Shown piece by piece: positions 46,725-56,851 of a stretch of 64,000 bases of DNA. The position numbers and the translations under genes were made by a program. Where the stretch lies: positions 248,001 through 312,000 of the forward strand of contig NZ_QXQA01000003.1 in NCBI RefSeq assembly GCF_003583765.1. The letters run 5' to 3'. Position 1 is the stretch's first letter. Each line of letters starts with the position of its first letter. Source of the stretch: Paenibacillus nanensis (GTDB lineage: Bacteria; Bacillota; Bacilli; Paenibacillales; Paenibacillaceae). The notes beneath the pieces were generated by a model that saw only the letters and a list, made by a program, of their open reading frames with translations, was not told where the DNA came from and searched no databases.

Positions 46725-48092
46725 GTGAAACAACTAGCAAAAATCGTGCTGAACAAAGCGCGCAAAAAAAGAGTGGAGCAGGGGCATCCTTGGGTGTTCG
46801 CAAGCGAGATTGACAGGCTCGAAGGCGAAGCGTCACCGGGAGGACTTGTGGATGTTGTGGGTCATCAGGGGCGATATTTGGCAACGGGCTATTGGAATCC
46901 AAGCTCGCAAATTACGGTTCGTATCGTTTCTTATGAGCCGATTGAAGAAATGGGACAAGCCTTTTTCGTTGAAAGGCTGAGCCGATGCCGGGATCATCGG
47001 GAACGGTTTGTGGCGGATCGCGACTGCAGACTCGTATACGGCGAGGCCGATTTCTTGCCGGGGCTCATCGTTGACCGGTTTGGCGAGGTGCTGGTCGTTC
47101 AAATCTTGACGCTCGGCATGGAAGCGGCGAAAACCGCGTTAATTGACGCGCTGGTCCAAGTGTTTCAGCCAAAAGGAATCTATGAGCGAAGCGATGTCAG
47201 CGTCCGCGGATTGGAAGGACTGGAGGAACGCACCGGCGTATTGTACGGGGAATGTCCGCCAGTTATCGAGATTGAAGAGAACGGCTTAAAGATGGAAGTC
47301 GATATCGTAGAAGGGCAAAAGACCGGCTATTTCTTCGATCAACGGGAAAACCGCGCTTCCATTGCGCCGCTGATGAAAGGCTGGGGCGCTCGCAGCGGGA
47401 TTAAGCTTGCGGAGCATCCGGAAGAGAAAAAGCTTGTGCCTGTCAATGCCAACGGCAAAGTGGTTACCTTTCCTTATTGGGACGGGGCGACCGTGCTTGA
47501 ATGCTTTGCGCATACGGGAAGCTTCACTCTGCACGCTTGCCGGTACGGCGCTAAGAAGGTTACCTGTCTGGACGTCTCGCAGCACGCGATCGATACGGCG
47601 AAACGAAATGTGGAGCGCAACGGCTTTACGGACCGCGTCGAGTTTGTTGTCGCGGACGCGTTCCAATATTTAAGGGAGCAAGTGAAAGGGCTGGACGAGC
47701 GCAAGGCTCGCGCCGCGGGCGGCGCGGATACGTCGAAGAAGCTGGAGAACGCGGGACGGACATGGGATGTCGTAATTTTGGACCCGCCGGCTTTCGCCAA
47801 AACAAGAAGCGCGGTGCAAGGCGCTTGCAGAGGCTATAAAGATATTAATCTTCAGGGCATGAAGCTCGTGAACGAAGGCGGCTATTTGGTTACGGCTAGC
47901 TGCTCATACCATATGCGCCCGGATTTGTTCCTGGAGACGATCCATGAAGCCGCGAACGACGCCGGCAAGCTGCTAAGGCTTGTGGAATGGCGCGCGGCAG
48001 GTAAAGACCATCCGCAGCTGCTTGGCGTAAGCGAAGGACATTATTTAAAGTTTGCAATTTTTGAGGTTAGAAGTAAAAGTCTATCAAAGTAA
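46725..48092 (+). CDS. SAM-dependent rRNA methyltransferase, RlmI-like
   Basis: 455 residues from a GTG at 46725, eleven bases after GAGAGGAAG; the longer frame from 46617 overlaps the yqeW start on the other strand. The N-terminal PUA domain (HPWVFASEID, GYWNPSSQITVRI) is followed by an EEHUD region and a Rossmann methyltransferase (GQKTGYFFDQRENR, VLECFAHTGSFTLHA, VILDPPAFAKTR). E. coli RlmI makes m5C1962 in 23S rRNA. An insertion of about 30 residues after the DQRENR block (ending VTFPYWDGATVLE) is longer than usual. Confidence 0.88.
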   Translation: MKQLAKIVLNKARKKRVEQGHPWVFASEIDRLEGEASPGGLVDVVGHQGRYLATGYWNPSSQITVRIVSYEPIEEMGQAFFVERLSRCRDHRERFVADRDCRLVYGEADFLPGLIVDRFGEVLVVQILTLGMEAAKTALIDALVQVFQPKGIYERSDVSVRGLEGLEERTGVLYGECPPVIEIEENGLKMEVDIVEGQKTGYFFDQRENRASIAPLMKGWGARSGIKLAEHPEEKKLVPVNANGKVVTFPYWDGATVLECFAHTGSFTLHACRYGAKKVTCLDVSQHAIDTAKRNVERNGFTDRVEFVVADAFQYLREQVKGLDERKARAAGGADTSKKLENAGRTWDVVILDPPAFAKTRSAVQGACRGYKDINLQGMKLVNEGGYLVTASCSYHMRPDLFLETIHEAANDAGKLLRLVEWRAAGKDHPQLLGVSEGHYLKFAIFEVRSKSLSK

Positions 48093-48131
48093 CATGTCGC
48101 AGCCATACGACTCGGGAGGGGAGAGCCGACG

Positions 48132-51100
48132 ATGCCGCTACGATTTATAATTGGACGGGCAGGCTCCGGAAAAACGAGCTACTGCCAGGACGAAATACGA
48201 GAACAAATGCGGAGAGAGCCTGACGGCGCTCCGCTTATTATGCTTGTGCCGGAGCAAGCGACCTTTCAAACCGAATATACGCTGCTGCGGAGCGGAGGGC
48301 TACAAGGGTCGCTCCGGGCGCAGGCGCTCAGCTTCCGAAGGCTGGCGTTCCGCGTCATGCAGGAGACGGGAGGCACAGCCCTTGTGCCGATTGGGGATAC
48401 CGGCAAATCGATGCTCCTATACAAAATCGTGCACAGGCTGTCTGCGAATCTGGAGCTGTTTCAAAGCGGCGCCGAACAGGCCGGTTTCATTGAGCGGCTG
48501 TCCGAGCTGCTGACGGAGTGGAAGCGTTACGGCATTGGCGCGGAAGCGATGACGAAGCTCGCGGGCGAAGAACATCAAGATCGCTCCGGCTTGTTGAAGA
48601 AGAAGCTGCATGATCTGGGACTGATCTATGAAGCGATGGAGGCGGAGCTAGCCGGAAAGTACGTGGATGCGGAGGACTATTTGCATGCGCTGACAACAAG
48701 CTACGGCGAGGCGCCTTCTATGCAAGGAGCCCAGTTCTGGGTAGACGGCTTTTACGGCTTTACGCCGACGGAATACGACGCGCTTGGCGCGCTGCTCGCA
48801 AGCTCCGCTCCAGTGACTGTCGCCTTAACGCTTGACCGCGCTTACCAGCCCGGCGAACGGCCTCATGAGCTGGACTTGTTCCATCCGACTGCGGAAACCT
48901 ACCTTAAGCTTCTCGAGCTTGCGGAGAAGCACGGCGCCGAGGTGCTTCCTGCGGTTAACTTAAACGAGCGGCCTCTGCCGAGGTTTGCGGACAGTCCGAT
49001 GCTGATGCATTTGGAGAAGCATTATGACAAGCGCGTCCCGATGGCCGTCCGAATGCCGGACGGCGTTCAAGCCTCTGCCGCTGCAGGCATTCGATTGATG
49101 GCTGCCCCAAGCCGAAGGGCTGAAGTAGAGGCGGTTGCCCGCGATATGATGGAGAAAGCGCGCGTCGAAGGCGTCAGGTGGCGGGAGTTCGCGATACTCG
49201 TGCGGAATGCGGAGGACTACGCGGATTATTTGTCCCTTGTGCTGGAGGACTATGGCATTCCATACTTCATCGACCAAAAGGAAAATGCGCTTCATCACCC
49301 GTTAGTGGAGTTTATTCGCTCCGCGCTCGAGACGGTGCTGCATGGCTGGCGGTATGACGCGGTGTTCCGCTGCATTAAAACGGAGATGCTGTTCGGCGCC
49401 CGGCACAGCCTGCCGCGCGAATGGTTCGACATGCTGGAAAATTACGCGCTGGCGGCAGGTATTGACGGCTGGAAGTGGCTGGACCGCAAAAGCTGGAAGC
49501 CGCTCGTTTCCGTCACGCTAGAAGAGGATCACGAGATGGAGACGGCCGTATCGGCGAAGGCGAAGCGCGAATTCGATATCGTGATGGCGGCCAGAGAGGC
49601 GGTCGTTCCGCTGTTGAGCCGATTCGGGGAGTCGCTCCGCAAAGCAGGCAATGTAAGGGGCATGTGCGAAGCGCTGTACCGGCTGCTTGATCATGCCGAC
49701 GCGGCCGACCGGCTGGAGCGCTGGAGCCGCGAAGATCTGGAAGCCGGCAACGCGCAGCGGAGCCGCTCCCATCGCCAGCTTTGGGACAACGTCATGAGCC
49801 TGCTCGATCAGCTGGCGGAGCTTGCCGGGAACGAGGAGATGTCGCCGGAGCTGTTCGCCGGCATGGTCGAGGCCGGTCTCGACAGCCTGAAGCTCGCTTC
49901 CGTTCCGCCATCGCTGGACGAGGTGCTTATCGGCAGCATGGACCGCACGAGGTCCGGCCGAATCCGCGTCTGCTACGTGCTTGGCGCCAACGATGGCGTT
50001 ATGCCGATGCGCGTGAAGGAAGACGGGATTTTGACCGAGGCCGAACGGGAGGCGCTGACGGCCGAAGGGCTTGAAATGGCGCCGAGCGTCCGGAGACGTC
50101 TGCTGGACGAACGGTTTATGATCTATAATGCGCTGGCGACGCCCAGCGAATCGTTGTGGGTCAGCTGGGCGGCTGCTGACGAAGAGGGCAAGTCGCTGCT
50201 GCCGTCGGAAATTATCCGAAGCCTCCGCGGCTTATTCCCGGGCCTGAACATCCAAGACGTTTACGCCGAGCCGTCCCCCGATATGCCGGAGGAGCAGCAA
50301 TCGGCATTCCTGCAGCATCCCGAGCGCTCGCTGTCCCATTTGATAACGGCGCTAAGGAGCTGGCACCAGGGGACGGATATTGTGCCTTTCTGGTGGGATG
50401 TGTACAACTGGTTCGCCGCGCGGCCGGAATGGCAGCCGAAGCTGCAGCTGCTGACTGGCTCCCTCACGTACCGGAACCAAGAGGTTCATCTGCCTGTGAC
50501 CATCGCCCGGGAGCTCTATGGCGACAGGATGTCGGTCAGCGTATCGCGGATGGAACGGTTCGTATCTTGTCCGTTCCAGCATTTTGCCATACATGGGCTT
50601 AAGCTCCGCGAGCGGAAAATGTACCGGCTGGAAGCGCCGGATGTCGGCCAGCTGTTCCACGCCGCGCTTAGCAAGCTTGCGGGCACGCTGACGAATCGCT
50701 GGGGCAGGCTTTCACGCCAAGAGATTAAAGCGGAAGCGGCCAAAACGGTCGACGAGCTCGCGCCGAAGCTCCAGTCGCAAATTTTGCTTAGCAGCGGCAG
50801 GTTCCAATTTATCGCGCGGAAGCTGAAGGAAATTGTGGCGCAGGCCGCCGTCGTGCTAGGCGAGCACGCGAGGCGGGCGCAATTCCAGCCAGTTGCGACA
50901 GAGGTTGATTTCGGACCGGGCGGAACATTGCCAGCTCTCGTGCTGCCGCTTGCGGACGGGGCGGAGATGGAAGTGATCGGCCGCATTGACCGCGTGGACG
51001 CGGCGCTAACCGAAAATGGCCTGCTGCTTCGCGTGCTGGATTATAAGTCGAGCGCTACGTCGCTGAAGCTGGAGGAGGTCGTTCACGGCTTGTCTCTCCA

Positions 51101-51638
51101 AATGCTGACGTACCTCGATGTGCTGATTACGCATTCGGAAGGCTGGCTCGGTCAGCAAGCTGAGCCGGCGGGCGTGCTTTATTTTCACGTGCATAATCCG
51201 CTGCTCTCGCTTTCCAACCGAATGGCGGCGCAGGACGTGTCCGCGAAGCTGCTGAAGCGTTATAAGACCAAAGGCTTGCTAACAGCCGATGCCGAGGTTG
51301 CACGTTTGATGGACGGCGAGCTGGATACGGGTTATTCGGATTTGTTGCCGCTTGCGCTCAAACGCGACGGCAGCTTCTACAGCAGCTCGTCGGTTGTGAC
51401 GCAAGAGCAGTGGACGGCGCTTAGACGTTCCGTCAGAAGCATGATTAGCCGAATCGGCTGTTCGATTTTGGAAGGAGACGTTTCGATCGAGCCGTACCGT
51501 CTCGGCGGCAAGTCCCCTTGCCAATTTTGCGATTATAAGGCGCTTTGCCAATTCGATCTGCAATTCGAAGGCAATGCGTATCGAAAGCTGAACAAATCGT
51601 CCAAAGAAGAAGTATGGCGTCAGCTGGAGGGAGAGTGA
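48132..51638 (+). CDS. addB: ATP-dependent helicase/nuclease subunit AddB
   Basis: 1168 residues, the usual AddB length. Walker A GRAGSGKT is at 8-15. The C-terminal RecB-type nuclease (VLDYKSSATSLKLEEV) is wrapped by a 4Fe-4S cluster with cysteines at 813, 1130, 1133 and 1139, matching the spacing of Bacillus AddB. With AddA it processes double-strand breaks up to a Chi site. GGGAGGGGAG precedes the ATG. addA begins five bases after the stop. Confidence 0.96.
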   Translation: MPLRFIIGRAGSGKTSYCQDEIREQMRREPDGAPLIMLVPEQATFQTEYTLLRSGGLQGSLRAQALSFRRLAFRVMQETGGTALVPIGDTGKSMLLYKIVHRLSANLELFQSGAEQAGFIERLSELLTEWKRYGIGAEAMTKLAGEEHQDRSGLLKKKLHDLGLIYEAMEAELAGKYVDAEDYLHALTTSYGEAPSMQGAQFWVDGFYGFTPTEYDALGALLASSAPVTVALTLDRAYQPGERPHELDLFHPTAETYLKLLELAEKHGAEVLPAVNLNERPLPRFADSPMLMHLEKHYDKRVPMAVRMPDGVQASAAAGIRLMAAPSRRAEVEAVARDMMEKARVEGVRWREFAILVRNAEDYADYLSLVLEDYGIPYFIDQKENALHHPLVEFIRSALETVLHGWRYDAVFRCIKTEMLFGARHSLPREWFDMLENYALAAGIDGWKWLDRKSWKPLVSVTLEEDHEMETAVSAKAKREFDIVMAAREAVVPLLSRFGESLRKAGNVRGMCEALYRLLDHADAADRLERWSREDLEAGNAQRSRSHRQLWDNVMSLLDQLAELAGNEEMSPELFAGMVEAGLDSLKLASVPPSLDEVLIGSMDRTRSGRIRVCYVLGANDGVMPMRVKEDGILTEAEREALTAEGLEMAPSVRRRLLDERFMIYNALATPSESLWVSWAAADEEGKSLLPSEIIRSLRGLFPGLNIQDVYAEPSPDMPEEQQSAFLQHPERSLSHLITALRSWHQGTDIVPFWWDVYNWFAARPEWQPKLQLLTGSLTYRNQEVHLPVTIARELYGDRMSVSVSRMERFVSCPFQHFAIHGLKLRERKMYRLEAPDVGQLFHAALSKLAGTLTNRWGRLSRQEIKAEAAKTVDELAPKLQSQILLSSGRFQFIARKLKEIVAQAAVVLGEHARRAQFQPVATEVDFGPGGTLPALVLPLADGAEMEVIGRIDRVDAALTENGLLLRVLDYKSSATSLKLEEVVHGLSLQMLTYLDVLITHSEGWLGQQAEPAGVLYFHVHNPLLSLSNRMAAQDVSAKLLKRYKTKGLLTADAEVARLMDGELDTGYSDLLPLALKRDGSFYSSSSVVTQEQWTALRRSVRSMISRIGCSILEGDVSIEPYRLGGKSPCQFCDYKALCQFDLQFEGNAYRKLNKSSKEEVWRQLEGE

Positions 51639-51642
51639 AGGC

Positions 51643-54600
51643 ATGCTAACACATCGTACGCCAAAGCCGGAAGGAAGCACCTGGACGGATGACCAATGGG
51701 AAGCAATCGTAACGGGCGGGCAGAACGTACTCGTCGCCGCCGCTGCCGGATCAGGCAAAACGGCGGTGCTGGTTGAACGCATTATTCGAAAAATTTCATC
51801 CCATACCGATGTGGACCGGCTTCTGGTCGCGACCTTTACGAAAGCGGCTGCCGCCGAGATGAAGGACCGGATTCGGCTCGCGCTGGAGAAGGAGCTGGAG
51901 CGGAAGCCGGATTCGGAGCATTTGCGGAGGCAGCTTGCTTTGATGGGCCGCGCGTCTATTACGACACTGCATTCCTTCTGTCTGGATGTTATACGAAAAT
52001 ATTATCCGCTTATCGGGCTCGATCCCGGCTTCCGTATCGCGAACGAAACGGAGAGCGAGCTTATGCGGCTGGATGTGCTGGATGAGCTGTTCGAGCAGAA
52101 GTACGGGGACGAGTCCGGCGACGGCGGGGCTTTCTTCATGCTGGCGGACCGTTACGGGGGAGAGCGGGGAGACGAACCGCTCTATCAATTGGTGCAAGGC
52201 TTATACGATTTCGCGCAAAGCCATCCTTGGCCGGAGCATTGGCTGAGAGAAACGGCGAGCGCATACGAGGTCGAGTCGATTGAGGAGCTGGAGCAGAGCG
52301 AGTGGGTCGCGACGCTGCGCGCAGACATCCTCCTGGCGCTTGAGGGCGCCGTATCCCAGCTCCAAGCGGCGCTGGAGCTGACGCGGCAGCCTGCCGGACC
52401 GGCGCCGTATGCCGATGCGCTGGAAGAGGATTTGCGCCTCGTGCTAGGTCTACTAGAGACAGTAAAAACGACGAGCTGGCGTCATTGGGGAGAGCCGTTC
52501 CGGTCGGCGGAATTCGGCAAGCTGAAGGCTATGCGGGGAGACGATTACGACAAGGAGCTGCAGGCCCAGGCGAAGGAGCTTCGCGAAAACGCAAAAAAAC
52601 TGGTGAGCGGACTTGCCGACGAGCTGTTCGGAAGAGAGGCGGATCAGTTTCTGGAGGAGCTTCGCGAGCTGGCACCTCTCATGCGGGCGCTTTCCGAGCT
52701 TGTCATCTCCTTCGGCGAGCGCTACGAGGAAGCAAAGAGAGCCAAAGGCTTGCTTGATTTCGGCGATTTGGAGCATTATTGCCTACGCATCCTGCGGGAC
52801 GCATCATCCACGCCTGACCGGCTCGTTCCGTCGGTGGCGGCTCTCGATTACCAGCAGCTGTTCGATGAAATATTGCTGGACGAATATCAGGATACCAATA
52901 TGGTGCAGGAAGCGATCGTCTCCTTAATTGAGCGGTCCGGAACCGGCAACCGGTTTATGGTAGGCGATGTCAAGCAGAGCATCTACCGGTTCCGGCTTGC
53001 GGAGCCGAATTTGTTCCTCGCGAAATATAAAGCGTATCGGACCGCTGATGAGCGGGCCGGCGGTGAGCCGACTTCCAGCGCGGGACAACGTATCGATCTG
53101 GCCCGCAATTTCCGCAGCCGCCGCGAGGTGGTGGACGGCGTAAACGGCGTGTTCCGAGCCATTATGCGCGAGAATGTTGCAGAGATGGATTACGATACCC
53201 GCGCGGAGCTTGTCTGCGGCGCGGCCTATCCCGAGCCGCTGCGGGCCGGCAGCTGCAACGTGCAGTTCGCGGTGCTGGACCGCGGCACGGGAGGGGAAGA
53301 GGAGGAGCTGGAAGCTTCCTCTGACGCTGAGGACGGAAGCGAAGAAGAAAACCGCTCCGCTGCTGCGGCGGGGCTTGCCGAGCTGAAGGTTGCGCAGCTT
53401 GAAGCGCGCTGGATTGCGGCTCAGATTCGGGAGCTGGCGGACAGCGGCTACCAGGTGTACGACGGCAGAAAGAAGGCATACCGGCCGTTCCAATGGAGGG
53501 ATGCGGTTATCCTGCTGCGCGCGACGCAGCAATGGTCCCCGATTCTAATCGAAGAGCTTCAGCAGCAAGGCATATCGGCCTACGCGGAGCTGAGCACAGG
53601 ATATTTCGAAGCGACGGAAGTGGAGACCATGCTCTCCCTGCTGCGCGTCATCGATAATCCGAATCAGGATATTCCGCTTGCGGCAACGCTTAGATCTCCT
53701 TTGTTTGGGATGACCGCGGAGGAGCTGGCCCGAATCCGTATTTTATCGCCCAAAGCTCCCTATTATGACGCGGTCCTGCATGCGGCGGGAGCCGACGGCT
53801 TCTCAGCGGAGGCCCGGCTTAAGCTCGCGGCCTTCCTGAACCGGCTGGATCGTTGGCGCGCGGAAGCGAGGCAAGGCTCTCTCGCGGAATTGCTGTGGAG
53901 CATTTATCGGGAGACCGGCTATTACGATTTCGTCGGCGGACTTCCGGGAGGCGCGCAGCGCCAAGCGAACTTACGCGCGCTGCACGACCGGGCGAGGCAG
54001 TATGAAGCGACATCCTTCCGCGGGCTTTTCCGGTTTTTGCGCTTCATCGAACGAATGAGAGAAAGCGGCGGGGATTTGGGTACGGCAGGCGCGCTAGGCG
54101 AAGGGGAGGACGTTGTGCGCATCATGTCCATCCACAAGAGCAAGGGCTTGGAATTTCCCGTTGTGTTCATCGCTGGACTGGGTAAGCTGTTCAACCAACA
54201 GGACATGAGAAGCTCCTTTTTAAAACATAAAGCGCTCGGCTTTGGGCCGCGCTATGTCGACCCGGAGCTTCGCATCAGCTACCCGACATTGCCGTTCCTA
54301 GCGATCCGGCGAAAGCTGAGGATGGAGACGCTGGCGGAGGAAATGCGCATCCTGTACGTGGCGCTGACAAGGCCAAAGGAGAAAATGTTCCTGGTCGGAA
54401 CGGTCGCGGATGCCGCAAAGGCAATGACCCGCTGGGCGCAAGCGCTGAATGCGAGCGGCGAGCTGTCGGATTATCGGATAGCATCAGCCCGGTCTTTCAT
54501 CGACTGGCTTGGCCCGCTCGCTGTCAATCAGCTTGCGCTGGCGGGTACGGCCGGCGCGGAGGACGCGGCAGAAGTTGCCAACCGCACAGACGGCGATCCG

Positions 54601-55539
54601 CAGGTCTGGGAGGCGCAGGTAATGCCGGTCGCTCTATTCGTCGCCGAGGCCGCAGCTGCATTGGAGGATTCCGCCGATGACTTGCCGGAAAACGCGATGA
54701 ACGAAAGGCTGCAGGCTGTCACCACGCTTGCGCTTATTGACGGTATCCCCGAATCGCCGGAAATAAGAAGCCGGCTGGAGTGGCAGTACCCGTATCGAGC
54801 CGCAGAGGGCGTCCCCGCCAAAACCTCCGTCACCGAGATGAAACGGCTGCATGCCGAAGCGCCGGAGGATGCGGCAGTTTGGGAAGCCGCGCAGGAGAGG
54901 AACGACGAAGAGGATGACAGCCCTAGCGGCCCGTCCGGAAAGTCCGGCTCCGGAAGCGGCGGAGGAGGAAGCTATACGCTGCGGCTGCGCAGGCCTTCCT
55001 TCATGGAGGAAAAGTCGCTGACAGCCGCAGAGAGAGGCTCCGTTCACCACTTGCTTATGCAGCATGTTCCGTTGACTCCGCCGGTGAACCTAGAACGGAT
55101 AGAGGAGACATTAGCCGGTATGGTGAATCGAAAGCTGCTCACGGCGAAACAGGCCGAAGCGATCGATCCTGCGTCTATTCTTTCGTTCTATGACAGCGAG
55201 ATAGGCGCGCGGCTGCTCCGCGCGGATTGGGTCAAGCGAGAGGTTCCGTTCAGCTGCATGTTCCCGGCTAACCGGGTATACGCCAAGGGCGACCGCGAGC
55301 TAGAGGACGAGCCAATCTTGATTCAAGGGGTCATCGACTGCTTGTTCCAAGATAAGCAAGGCGTCGTGCTGCTAGATTACAAGACCGACCGAGTCTATAT
55401 GAAGGATTGGGAGAAGGCGGCGGAGCGCCATCGCTTTCAGCTGGAGCTGTATGCGGAGGCGATAGAAGCGACGCTCGCGCGCAAAGTAGACGAGCTTTAT
55501 TTATACTTTTTTGACGGCGCGCAGTTCATAAAGCTGTAG
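51643..55539 (+). CDS. addA: ATP-dependent helicase/nuclease subunit AddA
   Basis: 1298 residues. UvrD-type helicase with Walker A AAAGSGKT (33-40), motif Ia (VATFTKAAAAEM), DEYQDTN, VGDVKQSIYRFR and IHKSKGLEFPVVFIAGL, then the C-terminal nuclease with D1245 and K1247 in LLDYKTD. It tracks 3'-5' and cuts both strands before Chi. A Ser/Gly-rich insertion (about residues 1090-1110, SGPSGKSGSGSGGGGS) separates helicase and nuclease parts and probably is a flexible linker. Operon with addB. Confidence 0.96.
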   Translation: MLTHRTPKPEGSTWTDDQWEAIVTGGQNVLVAAAAGSGKTAVLVERIIRKISSHTDVDRLLVATFTKAAAAEMKDRIRLALEKELERKPDSEHLRRQLALMGRASITTLHSFCLDVIRKYYPLIGLDPGFRIANETESELMRLDVLDELFEQKYGDESGDGGAFFMLADRYGGERGDEPLYQLVQGLYDFAQSHPWPEHWLRETASAYEVESIEELEQSEWVATLRADILLALEGAVSQLQAALELTRQPAGPAPYADALEEDLRLVLGLLETVKTTSWRHWGEPFRSAEFGKLKAMRGDDYDKELQAQAKELRENAKKLVSGLADELFGREADQFLEELRELAPLMRALSELVISFGERYEEAKRAKGLLDFGDLEHYCLRILRDASSTPDRLVPSVAALDYQQLFDEILLDEYQDTNMVQEAIVSLIERSGTGNRFMVGDVKQSIYRFRLAEPNLFLAKYKAYRTADERAGGEPTSSAGQRIDLARNFRSRREVVDGVNGVFRAIMRENVAEMDYDTRAELVCGAAYPEPLRAGSCNVQFAVLDRGTGGEEEELEASSDAEDGSEEENRSAAAAGLAELKVAQLEARWIAAQIRELADSGYQVYDGRKKAYRPFQWRDAVILLRATQQWSPILIEELQQQGISAYAELSTGYFEATEVETMLSLLRVIDNPNQDIPLAATLRSPLFGMTAEELARIRILSPKAPYYDAVLHAAGADGFSAEARLKLAAFLNRLDRWRAEARQGSLAELLWSIYRETGYYDFVGGLPGGAQRQANLRALHDRARQYEATSFRGLFRFLRFIERMRESGGDLGTAGALGEGEDVVRIMSIHKSKGLEFPVVFIAGLGKLFNQQDMRSSFLKHKALGFGPRYVDPELRISYPTLPFLAIRRKLRMETLAEEMRILYVALTRPKEKMFLVGTVADAAKAMTRWAQALNASGELSDYRIASARSFIDWLGPLAVNQLALAGTAGAEDAAEVANRTDGDPQVWEAQVMPVALFVAEAAAALEDSADDLPENAMNERLQAVTTLALIDGIPESPEIRSRLEWQYPYRAAEGVPAKTSVTEMKRLHAEAPEDAAVWEAAQERNDEEDDSPSGPSGKSGSGSGGGGSYTLRLRRPSFMEEKSLTAAERGSVHHLLMQHVPLTPPVNLERIEETLAGMVNRKLLTAKQAEAIDPASILSFYDSEIGARLLRADWVKREVPFSCMFPANRVYAKGDRELEDEPILIQGVIDCLFQDKQGVVLLDYKTDRVYMKDWEKAAERHRFQLELYAEAIEATLARKVDELYLYFFDGAQFIKL

Positions 55540-55545
55540 CTTACG

Positions 55546-55576
55546 CTTACGAGTATGTTTTGCATAGGCGAAACAT
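55546..55576 (+). repeat. Leader hairpin element, single copy after addA
   Basis: CTTACGAGT followed by ATGTTTTGC-ATAG-GCGAAACAT (55555-55576, 9-bp arms, one T-G pair). It ends four bases before GAGGAGGG. Same family and same orientation to the gene as the comER repeats. Confidence 0.8.
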
Positions 55577-55596
55577 TTATGAGGAGGGAACTGGGA

Positions 55597-56211
55597 TTGG
55601 ACCAGCACGAACAAAAAAAACGGCCCATTGCTCTGCCGGTTACATTGCTGCTGCTCGTCATGAGTCTGATGGGAAACGTATTGCTGTATACGAAGCATAT
55701 TGAGCATACCCGTGGAAATGCCGAGGAGACAGGGCAGGATATTGTTAAAGCTTTTATGTCGAGCCAATTCGATTTGGAATATTGGAGCAAATTCGCGGAA
55801 GACATAAGTGCTCTGGCTGTAGAGGACGGCGACGCCGCGAGAAAGAGAGCCGTGCATTTTGCAGATGCCCTGCTTCACAGCGGGGACAATGGTTTGTCCG
55901 AAATCATTCGGATAGCGCATGACATCGACGACGATCGGTTCGCCGACGCGCCGGAAGCGTATACCTTATACATGAATCAGCTGATCGCGAGACTAAATGC
56001 GATTGGGGAAGGAAGCGGCCCCCTCAATCCGGATGAACACAAAGCCGTCGCGAACATGCTGCAATCCTTTACGGGCTTGACAGAGCCGATCGCTGCTTTC
56101 CCTTATGCCGCGGAAGGCAGCCGAAACGCGCTGATCCGCATAGCCGGCGGACATGATTGGCTTGATCTGGCGGACAAGCTGCAGGAATCGTTCCGCGCAT
56201 CATCCTTGTAG
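55597..56211 (+). CDS. Single-pass membrane protein, unknown function
   Basis: 204 residues from a TTG at 55597 with GAGGAGGG at 55581-55588; the ATG at 55579 would put the ribosome site in the coding sequence. A basic head (QKKRPIALP), one transmembrane helix (about 11-31) and an all-helical extracytoplasmic domain rich in acidic residues (about 40-204, with EYWSKFAEDISALAVEDGD and NPDEHKAVANMLQSFTGLT). No cysteine, no catalytic motif. I do not recognise the family. It follows addA with only the hairpin element between. Confidence 0.75.
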   Translation: MDQHEQKKRPIALPVTLLLLVMSLMGNVLLYTKHIEHTRGNAEETGQDIVKAFMSSQFDLEYWSKFAEDISALAVEDGDAARKRAVHFADALLHSGDNGLSEIIRIAHDIDDDRFADAPEAYTLYMNQLIARLNAIGEGSGPLNPDEHKAVANMLQSFTGLTEPIAAFPYAAEGSRNALIRIAGGHDWLDLADKLQESFRASSL

Positions 56212-56263
56212 AGTAGCCGAATGCCTACATCTGCATATGATGAGGCAGGAGGCTGATAACAAA

Positions 56264-56671
56264 ATGAATAACCAAATGAGCAACCAAGTAAGTCAACAAA
56301 TGAGCAATCCAAATCAAATGAGCCATCAAATGATGAGCAATCAAATGAGCAACCAAATGAGCCATCAAATGGGCAACCAAATGGCGACGGCAAGCGCTCA
56401 CAAGAAGGATCATTGCCAGAAACACATGCACCGTTACGTCATGGTGCAAACGAGCGACGGCGGCATGCAGGACGGCTTCGTCGAGCATGTAGATGACGAG
56501 TATGTCTATCTGGCTATTCCGGTATGCCCTGGCGAGGGAGACGATCGAGCGTTTTTCCCGTACGGAGGTTTCGGATACGGCTATCCATTCTTCCCGCGCA
56601 GACGCTTTATCCGCAGAAGATTTCCTCTAGCCGGACTGTTCGCTTTATCCTTGCTGCCGTTTTTTATTTAA
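56264..56671 (+). CDS. Met/Asn/Gln-rich repeat protein, possibly spore-associated
   Basis: 135 residues behind AGGAGGCTGATAAC. Residues 1-41 are short repeats built from N/H-Q-M-S units (SNQMSNQMSHQM), encoded by a DNA minisatellite around 56264-56385. A middle domain (HRYVMVQTSDGGMQDGFVEH and DDEYVYLAIPV, about 57-90) looks like a small beta-barrel often seen in Bacillales coat-like proteins. The end is aromatic and basic (FFPYGGFGYGYPFFPRRRFIRRRFPL) with a short hydrophobic tail. Coat or surface role is inference from composition. Confidence 0.7.
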   Translation: MNNQMSNQVSQQMSNPNQMSHQMMSNQMSNQMSHQMGNQMATASAHKKDHCQKHMHRYVMVQTSDGGMQDGFVEHVDDEYVYLAIPVCPGEGDDRAFFPYGGFGYGYPFFPRRRFIRRRFPLAGLFALSLLPFFI

Positions 56672-56728
56672 AGCGCGGAGTCTCGGGAGCCGAAAGATGG
56701 GGCATTGCCCCTCTTCGGCGGCTTCGAA

Positions 56729-56758
56729 TTGGACGAGCGCCAATATTTTCGCTAGAAT
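56729..56758 (+). promoter_or_regulatory. SigA promoter for the HIT gene
   Basis: TTGGAC (56729-56734), 18 bases, TAGAAT (56753-56758). A 31-bp hairpin pairing GCCGAAAGATGGGGC with GCCCCTCTTCGGC (56689-56719) lies just upstream without a T run. Confidence 0.6.
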
Positions 56759-56802
56759 AGGAATAATGACGCAGCTTTATTGTCGCCGCAGAGCGCCATG
56801 CA

Positions 56803-56833
56803 CTTACGAAGCCTGTTTGCTTCCGCCAAACAT
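56803..56833 (+). repeat. Leader hairpin element, single copy before the HIT gene
   Basis: CTTACGAAG followed by TGTTTGC-TTCC-GCCAAACA (56814-56832, one bulge) and then TTAAGGAGG, the ribosome site. A diverged copy of the element at 18665-18824 and 55546-55576. Confidence 0.75.
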
Positions 56834-56851
56834 TAAGGAGGACAAGTTCTG

